From JBAZWV01 sp964393325 (GTDB lineage Bacteria > Patescibacteriota > Patescibacteriia > 2-12-FULL-60-25): 64,000 nt of DNA. Position numbers and translations under genes: made by a program. This document shows positions 44,963 to 54,233 of the stretch, piece after piece; positions within the stretch are counted from its first letter, which is position 1; the number at the start of each line of letters is the position of its first letter. The stretch covers positions 22,575 to 86,574 of the forward strand of contig CAYMTE010000003.1 in the NCBI GenBank assembly GCA_964393325.1, written 5' to 3'. The notes beneath the pieces were generated by a model, which worked only from the letters and a program-made list of their open reading frames with translations, ran no database searches and was not told the DNA's origin.

Positions 44963-46999
44963 ATGCCAAAACCTACCGCCAAAACCGGGCAATCCCGGAA
45001 AACCGTGAAGCAGCGTTTGGCGCTTCTCGGCGCATTGTTCCTTGTAACGGCCGCGATCGCGTATCCGCCGCCAGCGAATTGGGTGATCACGCAGGTGAGT
45101 CGCCTGATTCATGTTTCGATTCCAACGATCAATCTTCCGTTTGTTCTCGGACTTGATTTGCAAGGGGGAACGCGATTGGAATACGAGGCAAACGTGTCTC
45201 GTATCGACGAAAAGGAACAGGGTGATGCCATGGACGGCGTCCGTGACGTTATTGAGCGTCGCGTGAACGCAATCGGTGTGTCTGAACCGTTGGTGCAAAC
45301 CGCGAAGGCGGGGAATGATTGGCGTGTGACGGTTGAACTCGCCGGTATCCGCGACGTCAATGAAGCGGTGAAGCTGATCGGCGAAACGCCTATTTTGGAA
45401 TTTAAGGAACAGAGCAACGAACCGCAGCGTGCATTGACGGCGGATGAAAAGAAGAAGATGGATGCGGATAATGCGGCGGCAGCAGCAGCGGCAACCGCGG
45501 CGCTTGAACGTGCAAAGAAGCAACCGAACGATTTCGAAAAAATCGTGAGCGAAACGACGCAGTTGCCGACGGGAACGTCAACGACGGGGGATCTCGGTTT
45601 TATCAAAGACAAGGAAGCGTATCGAGAGATTTTTGACGCCGTGAAAACGGATGCGCCCGGAACGGTTCATCCATCCGTCATTTCGACGCCGCGATACGAC
45701 ATTGTCGCAAAGGTAGACGAAGCCAAGGATGCGGGAATGGAAATTCACGCATATCACATTTTGATTTCGTTTGCGGGCGCAACAAACTCGACGTCGACCG
45801 CAACGAAAGAAGATGCACGACGAACGATTGAAGCGATCAAGAAGCAAGCGACACCGGCAAACTTTATCACGCTCGCGAAACAATATTCGCAGGAGCCGGG
45901 AGCGGGTGAATCTGGCGGCGACCTTGATTGGTTTGGAAAAGGCGTGATGGTGGAGTCGTTTGAGACGCCGGCCTTTGCACTTGCGAAGGGACAGATTTCA
46001 GATGTCGTTGAGAGTCAGTTCGGCTATCACTTGATTTATAAGGCGGATGAACGCCCGTTGCGCGATGTCCGCGTCCACGCCAGCTTCTTCAAGAAGACGG
46101 TGGAGTCCGACATCCTTCCGCCGTCGGACGGATTCAAGAATACGGAATTGACGGGAAAGAATTTGAAGCGTGCGCAGCTTGCGTTTGATCCGCAGTCCGG
46201 CGCATCGCAAGTCTCGCTCGTATTCGACGATGAGGGTGCGAAGCTTTTTGCGGAGATCACGAAGCGAAACATCGGAAAACCGATCGCGATTTATCTGGAC
46301 AACCAGCCGATCAGCGTGCCGACGGTGAATACCGAAATTACAGGTGGACAAGCGGTAATCACAGGATCATTCACGATCGCCGAAGCGAAGCTTCTCGCGC
46401 AGCGTATGAATGCGGGTGCGTTGCCGGTGCCGATTACGCTCATCGCACAGCAGACGGTTGGTCCAACGCTCGGTCAGGCGTCTGTTGACGCGTCACTCTT
46501 TGCGGCGATCGTCGGTTTTGCGCTTGTCGCGCTCTTCATGATCGCGTTGTACCGGTTGCCGGGGCTCATTTCGATCGTAGCTCTTGGGCTTTACGCCGCT
46601 ATCAGCGCGACGCTCTTCAAGTTGATCCCGGTAACGCTGACCTTGTCGGGTATTGCGGGATTCATTCTCTCGATCGGTATTGCCGTGGACGCAAACGTTC
46701 TCGTGTACGAACGATTGAAAGAAGAATTGCGTGAAGGAAAGGCGATCGCTTCTGCGCTCGAAGAGGCATTCCGCCGTGCATGGCCATCTATTCGCGACGG
46801 TCACGTGACGGTGCTCATCTCGTGTGCGGTGTTGTACTGGTTCTCGTCGTCCGTGATTCGCGGATTTGCGCTCACGCTTGGTATTGGAACGGCGATCTCA
46901 CTCTTTACCGCGATCGTGTCTAGCCGAACGATGCTTCGTTTCTTGGCTGGGACGGCACTCGCGAAGATCAATTGGATTTTCCTCAAGAAAAACGTATGA
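44963..46999 (+). CDS. secD: SecD with an inserted parvulin-type PPIase domain
   Basis: 678 aa. SecD core: helix 1 (18-34), LGLDLQGGTRLEYE (62-75), RVNAIGVSEP, then after the insertion LTGKNLKRAQLAFD (397), VSLVFDDEGAKLFAEIT, VITGSF (465), QQTVGPTLGQ (496) and five C-terminal helices with GIAVDANVLVYERLKEE. Between P1 strands lies an extra 200-residue block. Residues 260-365 match a PpiC/SurA parvulin domain (AYHILISF, then GGDLDWFGKGVMV, FALAKGQIS, SQFGYHLI). Residues 189-256 look like a second, truncated copy (GDLGFIKDKEAY..., YDIVAKVDEA). An Ala-rich linker (168-180) precedes. Exposed outside the membrane, it would meet emerging proteins. secF overlaps by ATGA. Confidence 0.93.
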   Translation: MPKPTAKTGQSRKTVKQRLALLGALFLVTAAIAYPPPANWVITQVSRLIHVSIPTINLPFVLGLDLQGGTRLEYEANVSRIDEKEQGDAMDGVRDVIERRVNAIGVSEPLVQTAKAGNDWRVTVELAGIRDVNEAVKLIGETPILEFKEQSNEPQRALTADEKKKMDADNAAAAAAATAALERAKKQPNDFEKIVSETTQLPTGTSTTGDLGFIKDKEAYREIFDAVKTDAPGTVHPSVISTPRYDIVAKVDEAKDAGMEIHAYHILISFAGATNSTSTATKEDARRTIEAIKKQATPANFITLAKQYSQEPGAGESGGDLDWFGKGVMVESFETPAFALAKGQISDVVESQFGYHLIYKADERPLRDVRVHASFFKKTVESDILPPSDGFKNTELTGKNLKRAQLAFDPQSGASQVSLVFDDEGAKLFAEITKRNIGKPIAIYLDNQPISVPTVNTEITGGQAVITGSFTIAEAKLLAQRMNAGALPVPITLIAQQTVGPTLGQASVDASLFAAIVGFALVALFMIALYRLPGLISIVALGLYAAISATLFKLIPVTLTLSGIAGFILSIGIAVDANVLVYERLKEELREGKAIASALEEAFRRAWPSIRDGHVTVLISCAVLYWFSSSVIRGFALTLGIGTAISLFTAIVSSRTMLRFLAGTALAKINWIFLKKNV

Positions 47000-47907
47000 C
47001 CTTCCGCATTCTGAAATATCGTCCGGTGTGGTTCGCATTGTCGATTACGGCTGTCGGCCTTTCTATCGCATTTTTCGCGATGTGGGGGTTGAAACAGGGG
47101 ATCGAGTTTACGGGAGGGTCGTTGCTCACGCTCCGGTTTGAGCAGACACGCCCGAATCCAGTGGATGCGGAACATGCACTTGGATCGTTGAATCTCGGCA
47201 GCATGACCGTCCAGCCCGTTGGGGAGACGGATATGAGCTTTCGTTTTCAATCGGTAGATGAAGCGACGCATCAGCAGATCGTGTCGACGCTTGCCGCGTC
47301 GTACGGCACGTCCACCGAGTTGGAATTCAAATCTATCGGGCCAACGATCGGGAAAGAACTTCGTGAAAAATCCATTTCCGCGCTTGTTGTGACGTTTCTC
47401 GCGATTCTTGCCTACATCGCCTGGGCGTTTCGAAAGGTCTCGGCGCCGGTGCAGTCTTGGAAGTACGGCGTCGTGACCATTATGCAGGCGTTTCGTGACG
47501 TGATGATTCCGATCGGCGTGTTCTCGTATCTCGGTCACTTCCATAACGTCGAAATCGGGACACCGTTCATCGCCGCCATTTTGACGGTTCTCGGATACTC
47601 CATTACGGACTGTATCGTTGTCATGGACCGTGTGCGTGAAAACCTCCAGAAGCACAGCGGAACGTTTGCGGATATCGTTGAACTGTCTATTAATCAGACG
47701 CTGCTTCGATCTTTCAATACCTCGATGGCAACGCTGCTTACGCTGGTATCGATCTTCATTTTTGGTGGATCATCATTGCATGACTTTACGCTTGCGTTGA
47801 TCATCGGTATCGCGGTTGGAACGTATTCATCCATCTTCATTTCTGCGCCGACGCTGGTCACGTGGGACTCGTGGTCAAAGCGCCGACAACGGTCAAAGAC
47901 GAAATAA
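46996..47907 (+). CDS. secF: Protein translocase subunit SecF
   Basis: 303 aa, six helices. IEFTGGSLLTLRF near residue 38, SIGPTIGKEL, AILTVLGYSITDCIVVMDRVRENL and NQTLLRSFNTSMATLL are diagnostic. It completes the SecDF proton-driven export motor. The start overlaps the secD stop. Confidence 0.95.
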   Translation: MTFRILKYRPVWFALSITAVGLSIAFFAMWGLKQGIEFTGGSLLTLRFEQTRPNPVDAEHALGSLNLGSMTVQPVGETDMSFRFQSVDEATHQQIVSTLAASYGTSTELEFKSIGPTIGKELREKSISALVVTFLAILAYIAWAFRKVSAPVQSWKYGVVTIMQAFRDVMIPIGVFSYLGHFHNVEIGTPFIAAILTVLGYSITDCIVVMDRVRENLQKHSGTFADIVELSINQTLLRSFNTSMATLLTLVSIFIFGGSSLHDFTLALIIGIAVGTYSSIFISAPTLVTWDSWSKRRQRSKTK

Positions 47908-47913
47908 TACACA

Positions 47914-47939
47914 CCATGAGCTCCAGACCGGAGCTCATG
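47914..47939. promoter_or_regulatory. Palindrome covering the -35 region of the 47959 gene
   Basis: Inverted repeat CATGAGCTC-N7-GAGCTCATG right before TGTTATACT (47940-47948). No T tract follows, so it looks more like an operator than a terminator for secF; terminator use cannot be excluded. Confidence 0.45.
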
Positions 47940-47958
47940 TGTTATACTGTAGGTATTC

Positions 47959-49299
47959 ATGGACGAATTTGGTAACCCTCTTGTTGGAGGATTCGATGTT
48001 GCCTCCTTCCTCGCGACGTTCGGCGAAAATCCATTCGCTGCCATGTGGTTTTTATTTACGCATGGCGGCTTTTTGATTTTTGTCTGGATGATCTGGTATA
48101 TCGGGACGCAGCTGTGGCTCGATAGCCGTCAGGGGAAGTATGCGGCGGCAAAGCAATGGATGTTGCTCGCGATCGATGTACCTCGGTTAACCGAGCAGAC
48201 GCCGCGTGCGGTTGAGAATATTTTTGCGCACTGGGCTGGGGCGCATAGTCCGAATTCTTGGAAAGAGAAATGGATTGACGGACGAACGCAAGACACGATT
48301 ACGGTTGAGATCATTTCTATTGAGGGGCATGTTCAATTTCTTGTTCGTACGACACGGAATCTTCGTGACTTGATTGAAGCGTCTATTTACGCACAATATC
48401 CGGACGCAGAGATCGTGGAGGTCGAGGATTATACGAAGAAAGTTCCGCATCATTATCCCGACAAGGAATGGGATATGTTCGGTACCGAGATGATTCCGCC
48501 GAAGCATGGGTTGGATCTGTATCCACTGCGCACGTATCCAGAGTTTGAGGATCGTATTTCTGGAGAACTGAAGGATCCGCTGGCGGTGCTGCTCGAGAAC
48601 ATGTCTCGTCTTGGGCCGGGAGAGCAGGCCTGGTACCAGATCATTTTAACGCCAATCGAGCAGAAGGAGTTTCGTACGAAGGGGGAAGAGTTGATTAAGA
48701 AGTTGACCGGTCAGAAGGTTGAACACAAGAAGAGCACGCTTGAAAAAATTATCGAGCTTCCGTTGACGTTGATGAGCCTCGTGCTGCAGACGGTTGGTCT
48801 TATTTCCGCGCCAGCGCCAAAGAAGACCGATACAAATCCGTTGAATAGTCGCATGTGGACGATGACGCCGGGAGAGCGAAAGGTTGTAGAAGCGATTGAG
48901 AATAAGATTTCTAAAATTGCGTATTCCGCGAAAATTCGTTTTGCGCTCGTGACGAAAAAGGAGAAAATGAAAAAATCGCGTTTCGTGCATCCGTTTATTG
49001 GGTTTATCAAGCAGTACAATACGAATGATATGTTTGCGCTCAAACCAGAGAGTAAGCATGTGGGTATGAATGCGACATTGTGGTTTTTTAAGGATCGACG
49101 CAACAACGAGCGAAAGAATCATGTGATTCATATGCTCTCGAGCCGTTCAAACTGGGAAGGGACGCCGAATTATTTCTTGAACATTGAAGAGCTGGCGAGC
49201 TTGTGGCATTTCCCGATTACGAATCAGGTGAAGGCACCGCAGCTGAAGAAGACGGAATCGAAACGATCCGAACCGCCAATCAATTTGCCGTATATGTAG
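47959..49299 (+). CDS. Conserved CPR-type membrane protein paired with a VirD4-like ATPase (DUF8128 type)
   Basis: 446 aa. One helix near the N-terminus (FLFTHGGFLIFVWMIWYIGTQLW, about 31-53) and a large cytoplasmic part with the marks VEIISIEGHVQFLVRTTRNLRDLIEASIYAQYP, WDMFGTEM, SGELKDPLAVLLENMSRLGPGEQAWYQI, RFALVTKK and FIKQYNTNDMFALKP. From memory this protein occurs in many CPR genomes beside the next gene; the DUF number is tentative. Extended -10 TGTTATACT, 10 nt to the ATG. Likely membrane partner of the ATPase. Confidence 0.72.
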   Translation: MDEFGNPLVGGFDVASFLATFGENPFAAMWFLFTHGGFLIFVWMIWYIGTQLWLDSRQGKYAAAKQWMLLAIDVPRLTEQTPRAVENIFAHWAGAHSPNSWKEKWIDGRTQDTITVEIISIEGHVQFLVRTTRNLRDLIEASIYAQYPDAEIVEVEDYTKKVPHHYPDKEWDMFGTEMIPPKHGLDLYPLRTYPEFEDRISGELKDPLAVLLENMSRLGPGEQAWYQIILTPIEQKEFRTKGEELIKKLTGQKVEHKKSTLEKIIELPLTLMSLVLQTVGLISAPAPKKTDTNPLNSRMWTMTPGERKVVEAIENKISKIAYSAKIRFALVTKKEKMKKSRFVHPFIGFIKQYNTNDMFALKPESKHVGMNATLWFFKDRRNNERKNHVIHMLSSRSNWEGTPNYFLNIEELASLWHFPITNQVKAPQLKKTESKRSEPPINLPYM

Positions 49300-49347
49300 T
49301 GCTTTGTTGCGGTTCTTGTTTGCAAGCGCATTTTTTTCTCCCGGGCT

Positions 49348-51588
49348 ATGCCCATTGACTACACTCACGATCACGAAAACGAAATCACGCTCTTTGGGGC
49401 GACGAACTTCCGCAATCAGATGCGGCGTTTTGGCATTAAAACGGATGATCGTCGTCGTCACATGTACGTGATCGGAAAAACGGGCATGGGCAAAACCACG
49501 TTGCTCGAGAACATGGTGCTATCCGATGTCATGGCAGGACATGGTGTTTGCTATATCGATCCGCACGGTGATACGGCCGAGAAACTGCTCGATTACATTC
49601 CGTCGCATCGCATCAATGATGTCGTGTATTTTAATCCCGCGGATTTAGACTATCCGGTTGGGTTTAACATTCTCGAAACGACGCGTGACGAACAAAAGCA
49701 CCTTGTCGCCTCTGGTCTGATGGGTGTCTTCAAGAAGATCTGGCCGGATGTCTGGAGTCCGCGCATGGAGTACATTCTCTTGAACTGCGTACTCGCGTTG
49801 CTTGATTATCCTGGTGCAACGTTGTTGGGCATTAACCGTCTTCTCGTGGATAAGGAGTATCGAACGCGGGTCATCGCGAAGATTCGCAATCCGATCGTCA
49901 AAACGTTTTGGGTCGCGGAGTTTACCTCCTGGTCAGAAAAGTACGCCACAGAAGCGATCGCACCGGTTCAAAACAAGGTGGGGCAATTCTTGTCCGCATC
50001 GATCATTCGAAATATCGTCGCGCAGGTAAAATCCACGATCAACCCGAGACAGATCATGGATGAGGGAAAGATTTTTATCGTAAACCTGTCAAAGGGAAAA
50101 ATCGGCGAAGATAACATGCGACTGCTTGGCGGAATGTTGGTCACAAAGCTGCAGCTCGCCGCGATGGAACGCGTGGATATCAAGCACGAAATAGATCGAC
50201 GTGACTTCTATCTCTACGTCGACGAATTCCAAAATTTCGCAAACGAATCGTTTGCGAGTATTTTGTCCGAAGCGCGAAAATATCGTTTGAATTTGGTTGT
50301 CGCGCATCAATACATCGCGCAGCTTGATGAGGCGGTTGCGAAGGCGGTGTTTGGAAACGTCGGCACATTGATTGCGATGCGCGTCGGAGCAGAGGATGCG
50401 ACATTCATGGAGCAGGAATTCGCGCCAACGTTTACGCCGGAGGATTTGGTAAACCTTCCGAAATACCAGATGTATCTGAAGCTCATGGTGGATGGTGTGT
50501 CGACGCAGCCGTTCTCGGCGACGACGTTGCCGCCGATCGCCGTCCGGACAAACAGCGAAGAGAAGGTCATCGCGGTGTCGCGAGAGCGATATGCGGAACA
50601 CCGGTCCATCATGGAAGAAAAGATTCTGCGATGGAGCGGCATGGAGGCGGTTGGCGCGGCAGCTGGAATCAGCTACCCAGAGATTTTGACCGAAGAAGAA
50701 CGGGAGAAACACGGGATCGAAGCGCCTGTTATGCAGATGCTTGGCACGATTGCACCTCCGGCGACCATGGAAGCTCCGGTGTCTCCGTACGATGCGCTTG
50801 AAGGCACGTCGTCGAATGATGCGAGTGAGTATCTTCGCATTTCACCGGAGCGGCTTTCGGCAATTTCAAAGCCACCGCAACAACAGAAAAAAGAGAAACC
50901 GCGTTTTTCGCACACCTGCACACGATGCGGCAAGGTGTGGGATATGCCGATTCAGCTTGATACGTCGAGACCGGTGTATTGTTCAGAGTGCATGGAGATT
51001 CTTCGTGAAGAACGAAAGACGAAGAAGAACGTCATGAAAGTCGCGCGTGTGTCTCTCCTCCGGGAGGATGGCGCGCCCGGCGCGGTTCAGCAGGGAAACG
51101 GAAAACAACAACCTCAGACGGGAAAGGATTCGACTTTGCGTTCATCATCGAATTCTCCTCGCATCGTGGGAGAGCGGAAGTCGCTTCCGCCGGCGCCGCT
51201 TCCGTCGCAACGTGGAACGGTCACCGTGGTTCGTGATGCAGAGCCAACGAAACGGTTAAGTTTGTTGGAGGAGCTCGAACGAGCTAAAGGAAGGCCAATT
51301 GAGACGAACAAGCGTTCATTGGATGGGTCGTCCGGTTCCTCTGGAAAACGCAAACGTCAGCGACGACCGCAGGGGGGATCGGGTGGTGCGTCGAACGGGC
51401 TTCCGGTTCATATGGATGATGAAGGGCTCCCGGTCTTTGAGAGAGCTGCGCCAACTCCGACGGAACCTCGAAGCGCAACCGTGTTCCGGAAGACGGTTTC
51501 CTCCGTCAGACCGCAATCGCCAGCAGATCGAGATGCGGCAACACCGCTAAAACCCGGTGAACGAGTATCTTTTGATGATGAAGCGTGA
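49348..51588 (+). CDS. VirD4/TraG-HerA-like ATPase with zinc ribbon and disordered tail
   Basis: 746 aa. Residues 35-80: VIGKTGMGKTTLLENMV (Walker A) and CYIDPHGDTAEKLL. Walker B FYLYVDEFQNFANESF (near 290), then EARKYRLNLVVAHQY and VGTLIAMRVGAEDA: the type IV coupling protein or conjugative DNA-pump pattern. After about 520 a zinc ribbon (CTRCGKVW...VYCSEC), then 180 residues of low-complexity Ser/Pro/Gly sequence. No transmembrane helix of its own; the 47959 product could provide it. No relaxase or pilus gene is nearby, so DNA uptake, transfer or chromosome pumping are all possible. Confidence 0.85.
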   Translation: MPIDYTHDHENEITLFGATNFRNQMRRFGIKTDDRRRHMYVIGKTGMGKTTLLENMVLSDVMAGHGVCYIDPHGDTAEKLLDYIPSHRINDVVYFNPADLDYPVGFNILETTRDEQKHLVASGLMGVFKKIWPDVWSPRMEYILLNCVLALLDYPGATLLGINRLLVDKEYRTRVIAKIRNPIVKTFWVAEFTSWSEKYATEAIAPVQNKVGQFLSASIIRNIVAQVKSTINPRQIMDEGKIFIVNLSKGKIGEDNMRLLGGMLVTKLQLAAMERVDIKHEIDRRDFYLYVDEFQNFANESFASILSEARKYRLNLVVAHQYIAQLDEAVAKAVFGNVGTLIAMRVGAEDATFMEQEFAPTFTPEDLVNLPKYQMYLKLMVDGVSTQPFSATTLPPIAVRTNSEEKVIAVSRERYAEHRSIMEEKILRWSGMEAVGAAAGISYPEILTEEEREKHGIEAPVMQMLGTIAPPATMEAPVSPYDALEGTSSNDASEYLRISPERLSAISKPPQQQKKEKPRFSHTCTRCGKVWDMPIQLDTSRPVYCSECMEILREERKTKKNVMKVARVSLLREDGAPGAVQQGNGKQQPQTGKDSTLRSSSNSPRIVGERKSLPPAPLPSQRGTVTVVRDAEPTKRLSLLEELERAKGRPIETNKRSLDGSSGSSGKRKRQRRPQGGSGGASNGLPVHMDDEGLPVFERAAPTPTEPRSATVFRKTVSSVRPQSPADRDAATPLKPGERVSFDDEA

Positions 51589-51602
51589 TAATCTAGCATT
51601 CT

Positions 51603-52283
51603 ATGCCGGAACGCATGACATTCCAGACCTTGGATGACGTAACAATTGTGGCGGACTGGGTGACGGCTCCGACGACGATCGGAGCGGCGATCCTGGTTCA
51701 TGCAATGCCAGTAGATCGAACATCGTGGGCGAGTGTTCAGCGGTCATTATCGGCAAGCGGCATCGCGTCACTCGCCATTGACTTGCGCGGACACGGAGAG
51801 AGTACGGTTGGTCCGGAAGGAACGACCGTGGATTACAAGCGATTTGGCGAAAACGAGCATCAGAGCTCGTTGTACGATGTGATCGCAGCCTACGAGTGGG
51901 TTCAGCGTCGGGGTATTGACCCGGATCGCATCGCGCTTATGGGCGCGTCTGTTGGGGCGAATCTCGCCGTGCGGATGCTTGCTGAGGAAACGCGTATTCG
52001 TGCGGCGGTTCTTTTGTCTCCCGGACGGAATTATCAAGGCATGAACGCTGTGTTGGATATTGAGGCGATTTTACCGCATCAATCGGTATGGATTGCGGCT
52101 TCTGAAGGGGATGATCAGGAATCATTCGAGGCGGCGAAAGAGATGTACAACCTCGCGCCATCTGATCAAAAGATTTTTATGCCTCTTAAAGCCGCCGGAC
52201 ACGGGACGAATATGTTCACGGCGAAGCCGGAATTGCTTACGCAGGCGGTGGCCTTTTTGCGCGATCAGGCTCAAGGTGTATGA
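51603..52283 (+). CDS. Alpha/beta hydrolase
   Basis: 226 aa. Fold landmarks: AAILVHAMPVDRTSW (oxyanion strand), LAIDLRGHGES, nucleophile elbow LMGASVGANLA (GxSxG as GASVG), VWIAASEGDD (acid), and the catalytic His in AAGHGTNM. Cytosolic; substrate unknown. GATAAT lies 10 nt before the ATG. Overlaps the carboxypeptidase gene by ATGA. Confidence 0.88.
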   Translation: MPERMTFQTLDDVTIVADWVTAPTTIGAAILVHAMPVDRTSWASVQRSLSASGIASLAIDLRGHGESTVGPEGTTVDYKRFGENEHQSSLYDVIAAYEWVQRRGIDPDRIALMGASVGANLAVRMLAEETRIRAAVLLSPGRNYQGMNAVLDIEAILPHQSVWIAASEGDDQESFEAAKEMYNLAPSDQKIFMPLKAAGHGTNMFTAKPELLTQAVAFLRDQAQGV

Positions 52284-53158
52284 AACGCGTGATTGCATCG
52301 TTCGTCCTTGCTGCGAGTGTCCTGTTGCCGCAGATTGCGAACGCACAATCGGCAGGACCGACGAAGGATCCGAACGCGCATTCGTATTCGCGGTCGGATA
52401 ATGAATTCGCGTCCGCGGTCGTCATGGATGCTGCGACGGGGAAGGTGCTGTATGAATACAATGCCGATCTCTCTTGGTCCGCGGCGTCGCTTACGAAGCT
52501 CATGGGAGCGCTCGTTTTTTTGGATCATAATCCGAATTGGAATAAGATCGTCGACATTCGCAAGCAGGATGAGGTTGGCGGCGGCCGGTTACAGGTCGCT
52601 TCCGGTGCGACGCTTCGCGTGATTGATCTGCTCTATTCCAGCGTCACAGCGAGCGCGAATAACGCGGCGATGGCGCTTGCGCGGATTACGGGAATATCAA
52701 AAACGGCGTTCGTCAAAGAGATGAATGTGAAAGCAAAAAAATTAGGATTAACGAATACGGTATTTGCGGATCCGTCCGGAATGGATCCGAAAAATGTTAC
52801 GACGGCGCGCGATATGGCGACGCTCGCGAACACGGCGTACGGCGTGGATGTCATCCGGCGTGTTGCCACAAGCTCGGTATATCGTTTTGTCATTCGGAAC
52901 ACCGGAACCGCAAAACAAATCCGAACGACAAACGACATGCTCGTGAATAAAGAATACGATGACTATTTTGTGACGGGTGGAAAAACGGGATTTTTATACG
53001 AATCGATGTACAACCTCGCGGTGCGCGTGCGTCCGACGGCGGATGCGGATGCGAAACGGCAAGTTGTCGTGGTCGTGTTTGGATCTCAAACGCGAGACGG
53101 ATCGTTCAAGAGCGCCGCCGCGCTCGCCAACTGGGCCTGGAAAGCGTACAAGTGGTAA
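52280..53158 (+). CDS. D-alanyl-D-alanine carboxypeptidase (PBP5/S11 family)
   Basis: 292 aa. Signal peptide (MKRVIASFVLAASVLLPQIANA). Active-site motifs SxxK as SLTKLMGAL (near 72), SxN as SANNAAMAL (near 123) and KTG as GGKTGFLYES (near 235). Trims the terminal D-Ala of peptidoglycan stem peptides. The C-terminal anchoring domain of PBP5 is missing, so it may be soluble or loosely held. It belongs with murB/murC and the M23 gene in wall turnover. Confidence 0.93.
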   Translation: MKRVIASFVLAASVLLPQIANAQSAGPTKDPNAHSYSRSDNEFASAVVMDAATGKVLYEYNADLSWSAASLTKLMGALVFLDHNPNWNKIVDIRKQDEVGGGRLQVASGATLRVIDLLYSSVTASANNAAMALARITGISKTAFVKEMNVKAKKLGLTNTVFADPSGMDPKNVTTARDMATLANTAYGVDVIRRVATSSVYRFVIRNTGTAKQIRTTNDMLVNKEYDDYFVTGGKTGFLYESMYNLAVRVRPTADADAKRQVVVVVFGSQTRDGSFKSAAALANWAWKAYKW

Positions 53159-53191
53159 TAATTGGTCGTTGCGTACGTGTGTCAACTATCG

Positions 53192-53220
53192 TTGACTTTT
53201 TTAGCTGCGTGTGGTACGTC
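53192..53220 (+). promoter_or_regulatory. Promoter of the 53259 gene
   Basis: TTGACT (53192-53197), 17-bp spacer, TACGTC (53215-53220). Confidence 0.55.
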
Positions 53221-53258
53221 GTAATCACGAACCTTGAAACAACGAGAGGAGATGCCGA

Positions 53259-54135
53259 ATGGGAAAAAAAGAACATTTCGGAAACAGAGGATGGTGACTC
53301 GGAGCGTCTACGAGAGCTTGGGTTCGTCTTTACCGATAGGTTGCTCGAACTCGGAGTCAATTTTTCCGACATCGAGGCCATGCTTAAGGATCCCAATCGA
53401 ATGGATCGCGTTGCGGAGATCACGCAAGGAATCGGGGTGACGTACCGGTTCGCCCACGAGGAGGTCGAGTCAACGACTTGCTATCCGACAGAATATAGGC
53501 CTCGGAGCATTCCTGACCAGATCGCACGTCTACGTGAGCTGTTCCCAGAACTCAATCATAGGGTAGATATTGGGCTTGCAAATCGCCCGTTGCCCGATGG
53601 TGCCGAGAGCTACTTCGCGATTCCTCGTTGGGAAGTGATTGCGCCAACGTACAACGAAGCGGTCGAAAGAGTGCTCGCACTCATGTCTCGGAATAGGGAC
53701 GATGAGCTCTACGACGTGTTTGCGTTTGGCGCACGCCCGAACTGTCTCCGGCAGCACGAGCGCACGGTGGCAATGCTCAAGAAGTTGGGTGATCAGCAGG
53801 AAAGGCGTGATATCTTGATCGTTCCTGCACAGTTTGGTCGTCGTCATCGGGGTCGCAGTGTTCGTCGGGCACGCGAGGTCTTCAAGACCAACGAGTTCGG
53901 TCTCGGAGCCTTCGCGATCGGCATTATGCTCTTGACTCACCCCGAACGCGAGGTTCGGTGGGATCAGCTCCATATCTACTGCGCTGGTGACGAGCAGTTT
54001 GATTCACTTCGCGATGACGACTTCACGTACGTGCCGATCTTCCTCCTGTTCGATGGCGGTAGTGTCAAGTTTGGCTCCGACCGGTTCGACTGCATGAGTG
54101 AACGCTGCGGTTCCGTGACCGCCTTTGTGCCATGA
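53259..54135 (+). CDS. Unrecognised protein whose start codon is one base out of frame
   Basis: The ATG at 53259 has an ideal SD (AGGAG, 7 nt) but reads into a stop after 12 codons. The long frame (ISETEDGDSERLRELGFVFTDRLLELGV... to VTAFVP) begins just behind an A7 run (53264-53270); with six As the two would join into a 291-residue protein. The body has LRELFPELNHRVDIGLANRP, a basic RRHRGRSVRRAREVF and Cys near the end (DCMSERCG). No known domain. Options: sequencing error, real frameshift, or slippage at A7. A terminator follows, so it is a single-gene SD-led unit. Confidence 0.6.
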
Positions 54136-54161
54136 TCCTTCCTCTTGCCTTGCAAACATGT

Positions 54162-54208
54162 GCTCTCTCGATATTCTGGAAACGCGCCAGATGCGAGAGA
54201 GCTTTTTA
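54162..54208 (+). terminator. Terminator of the 53259 gene
   Basis: GCTCTCTCG / CGAGAGAGC stem with an inner CTGG / CCAG helix, then TTTTTA. Confidence 0.85.
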
Positions 54209-54233
54209 TATATGATTCATTGCAATCCTGTTT

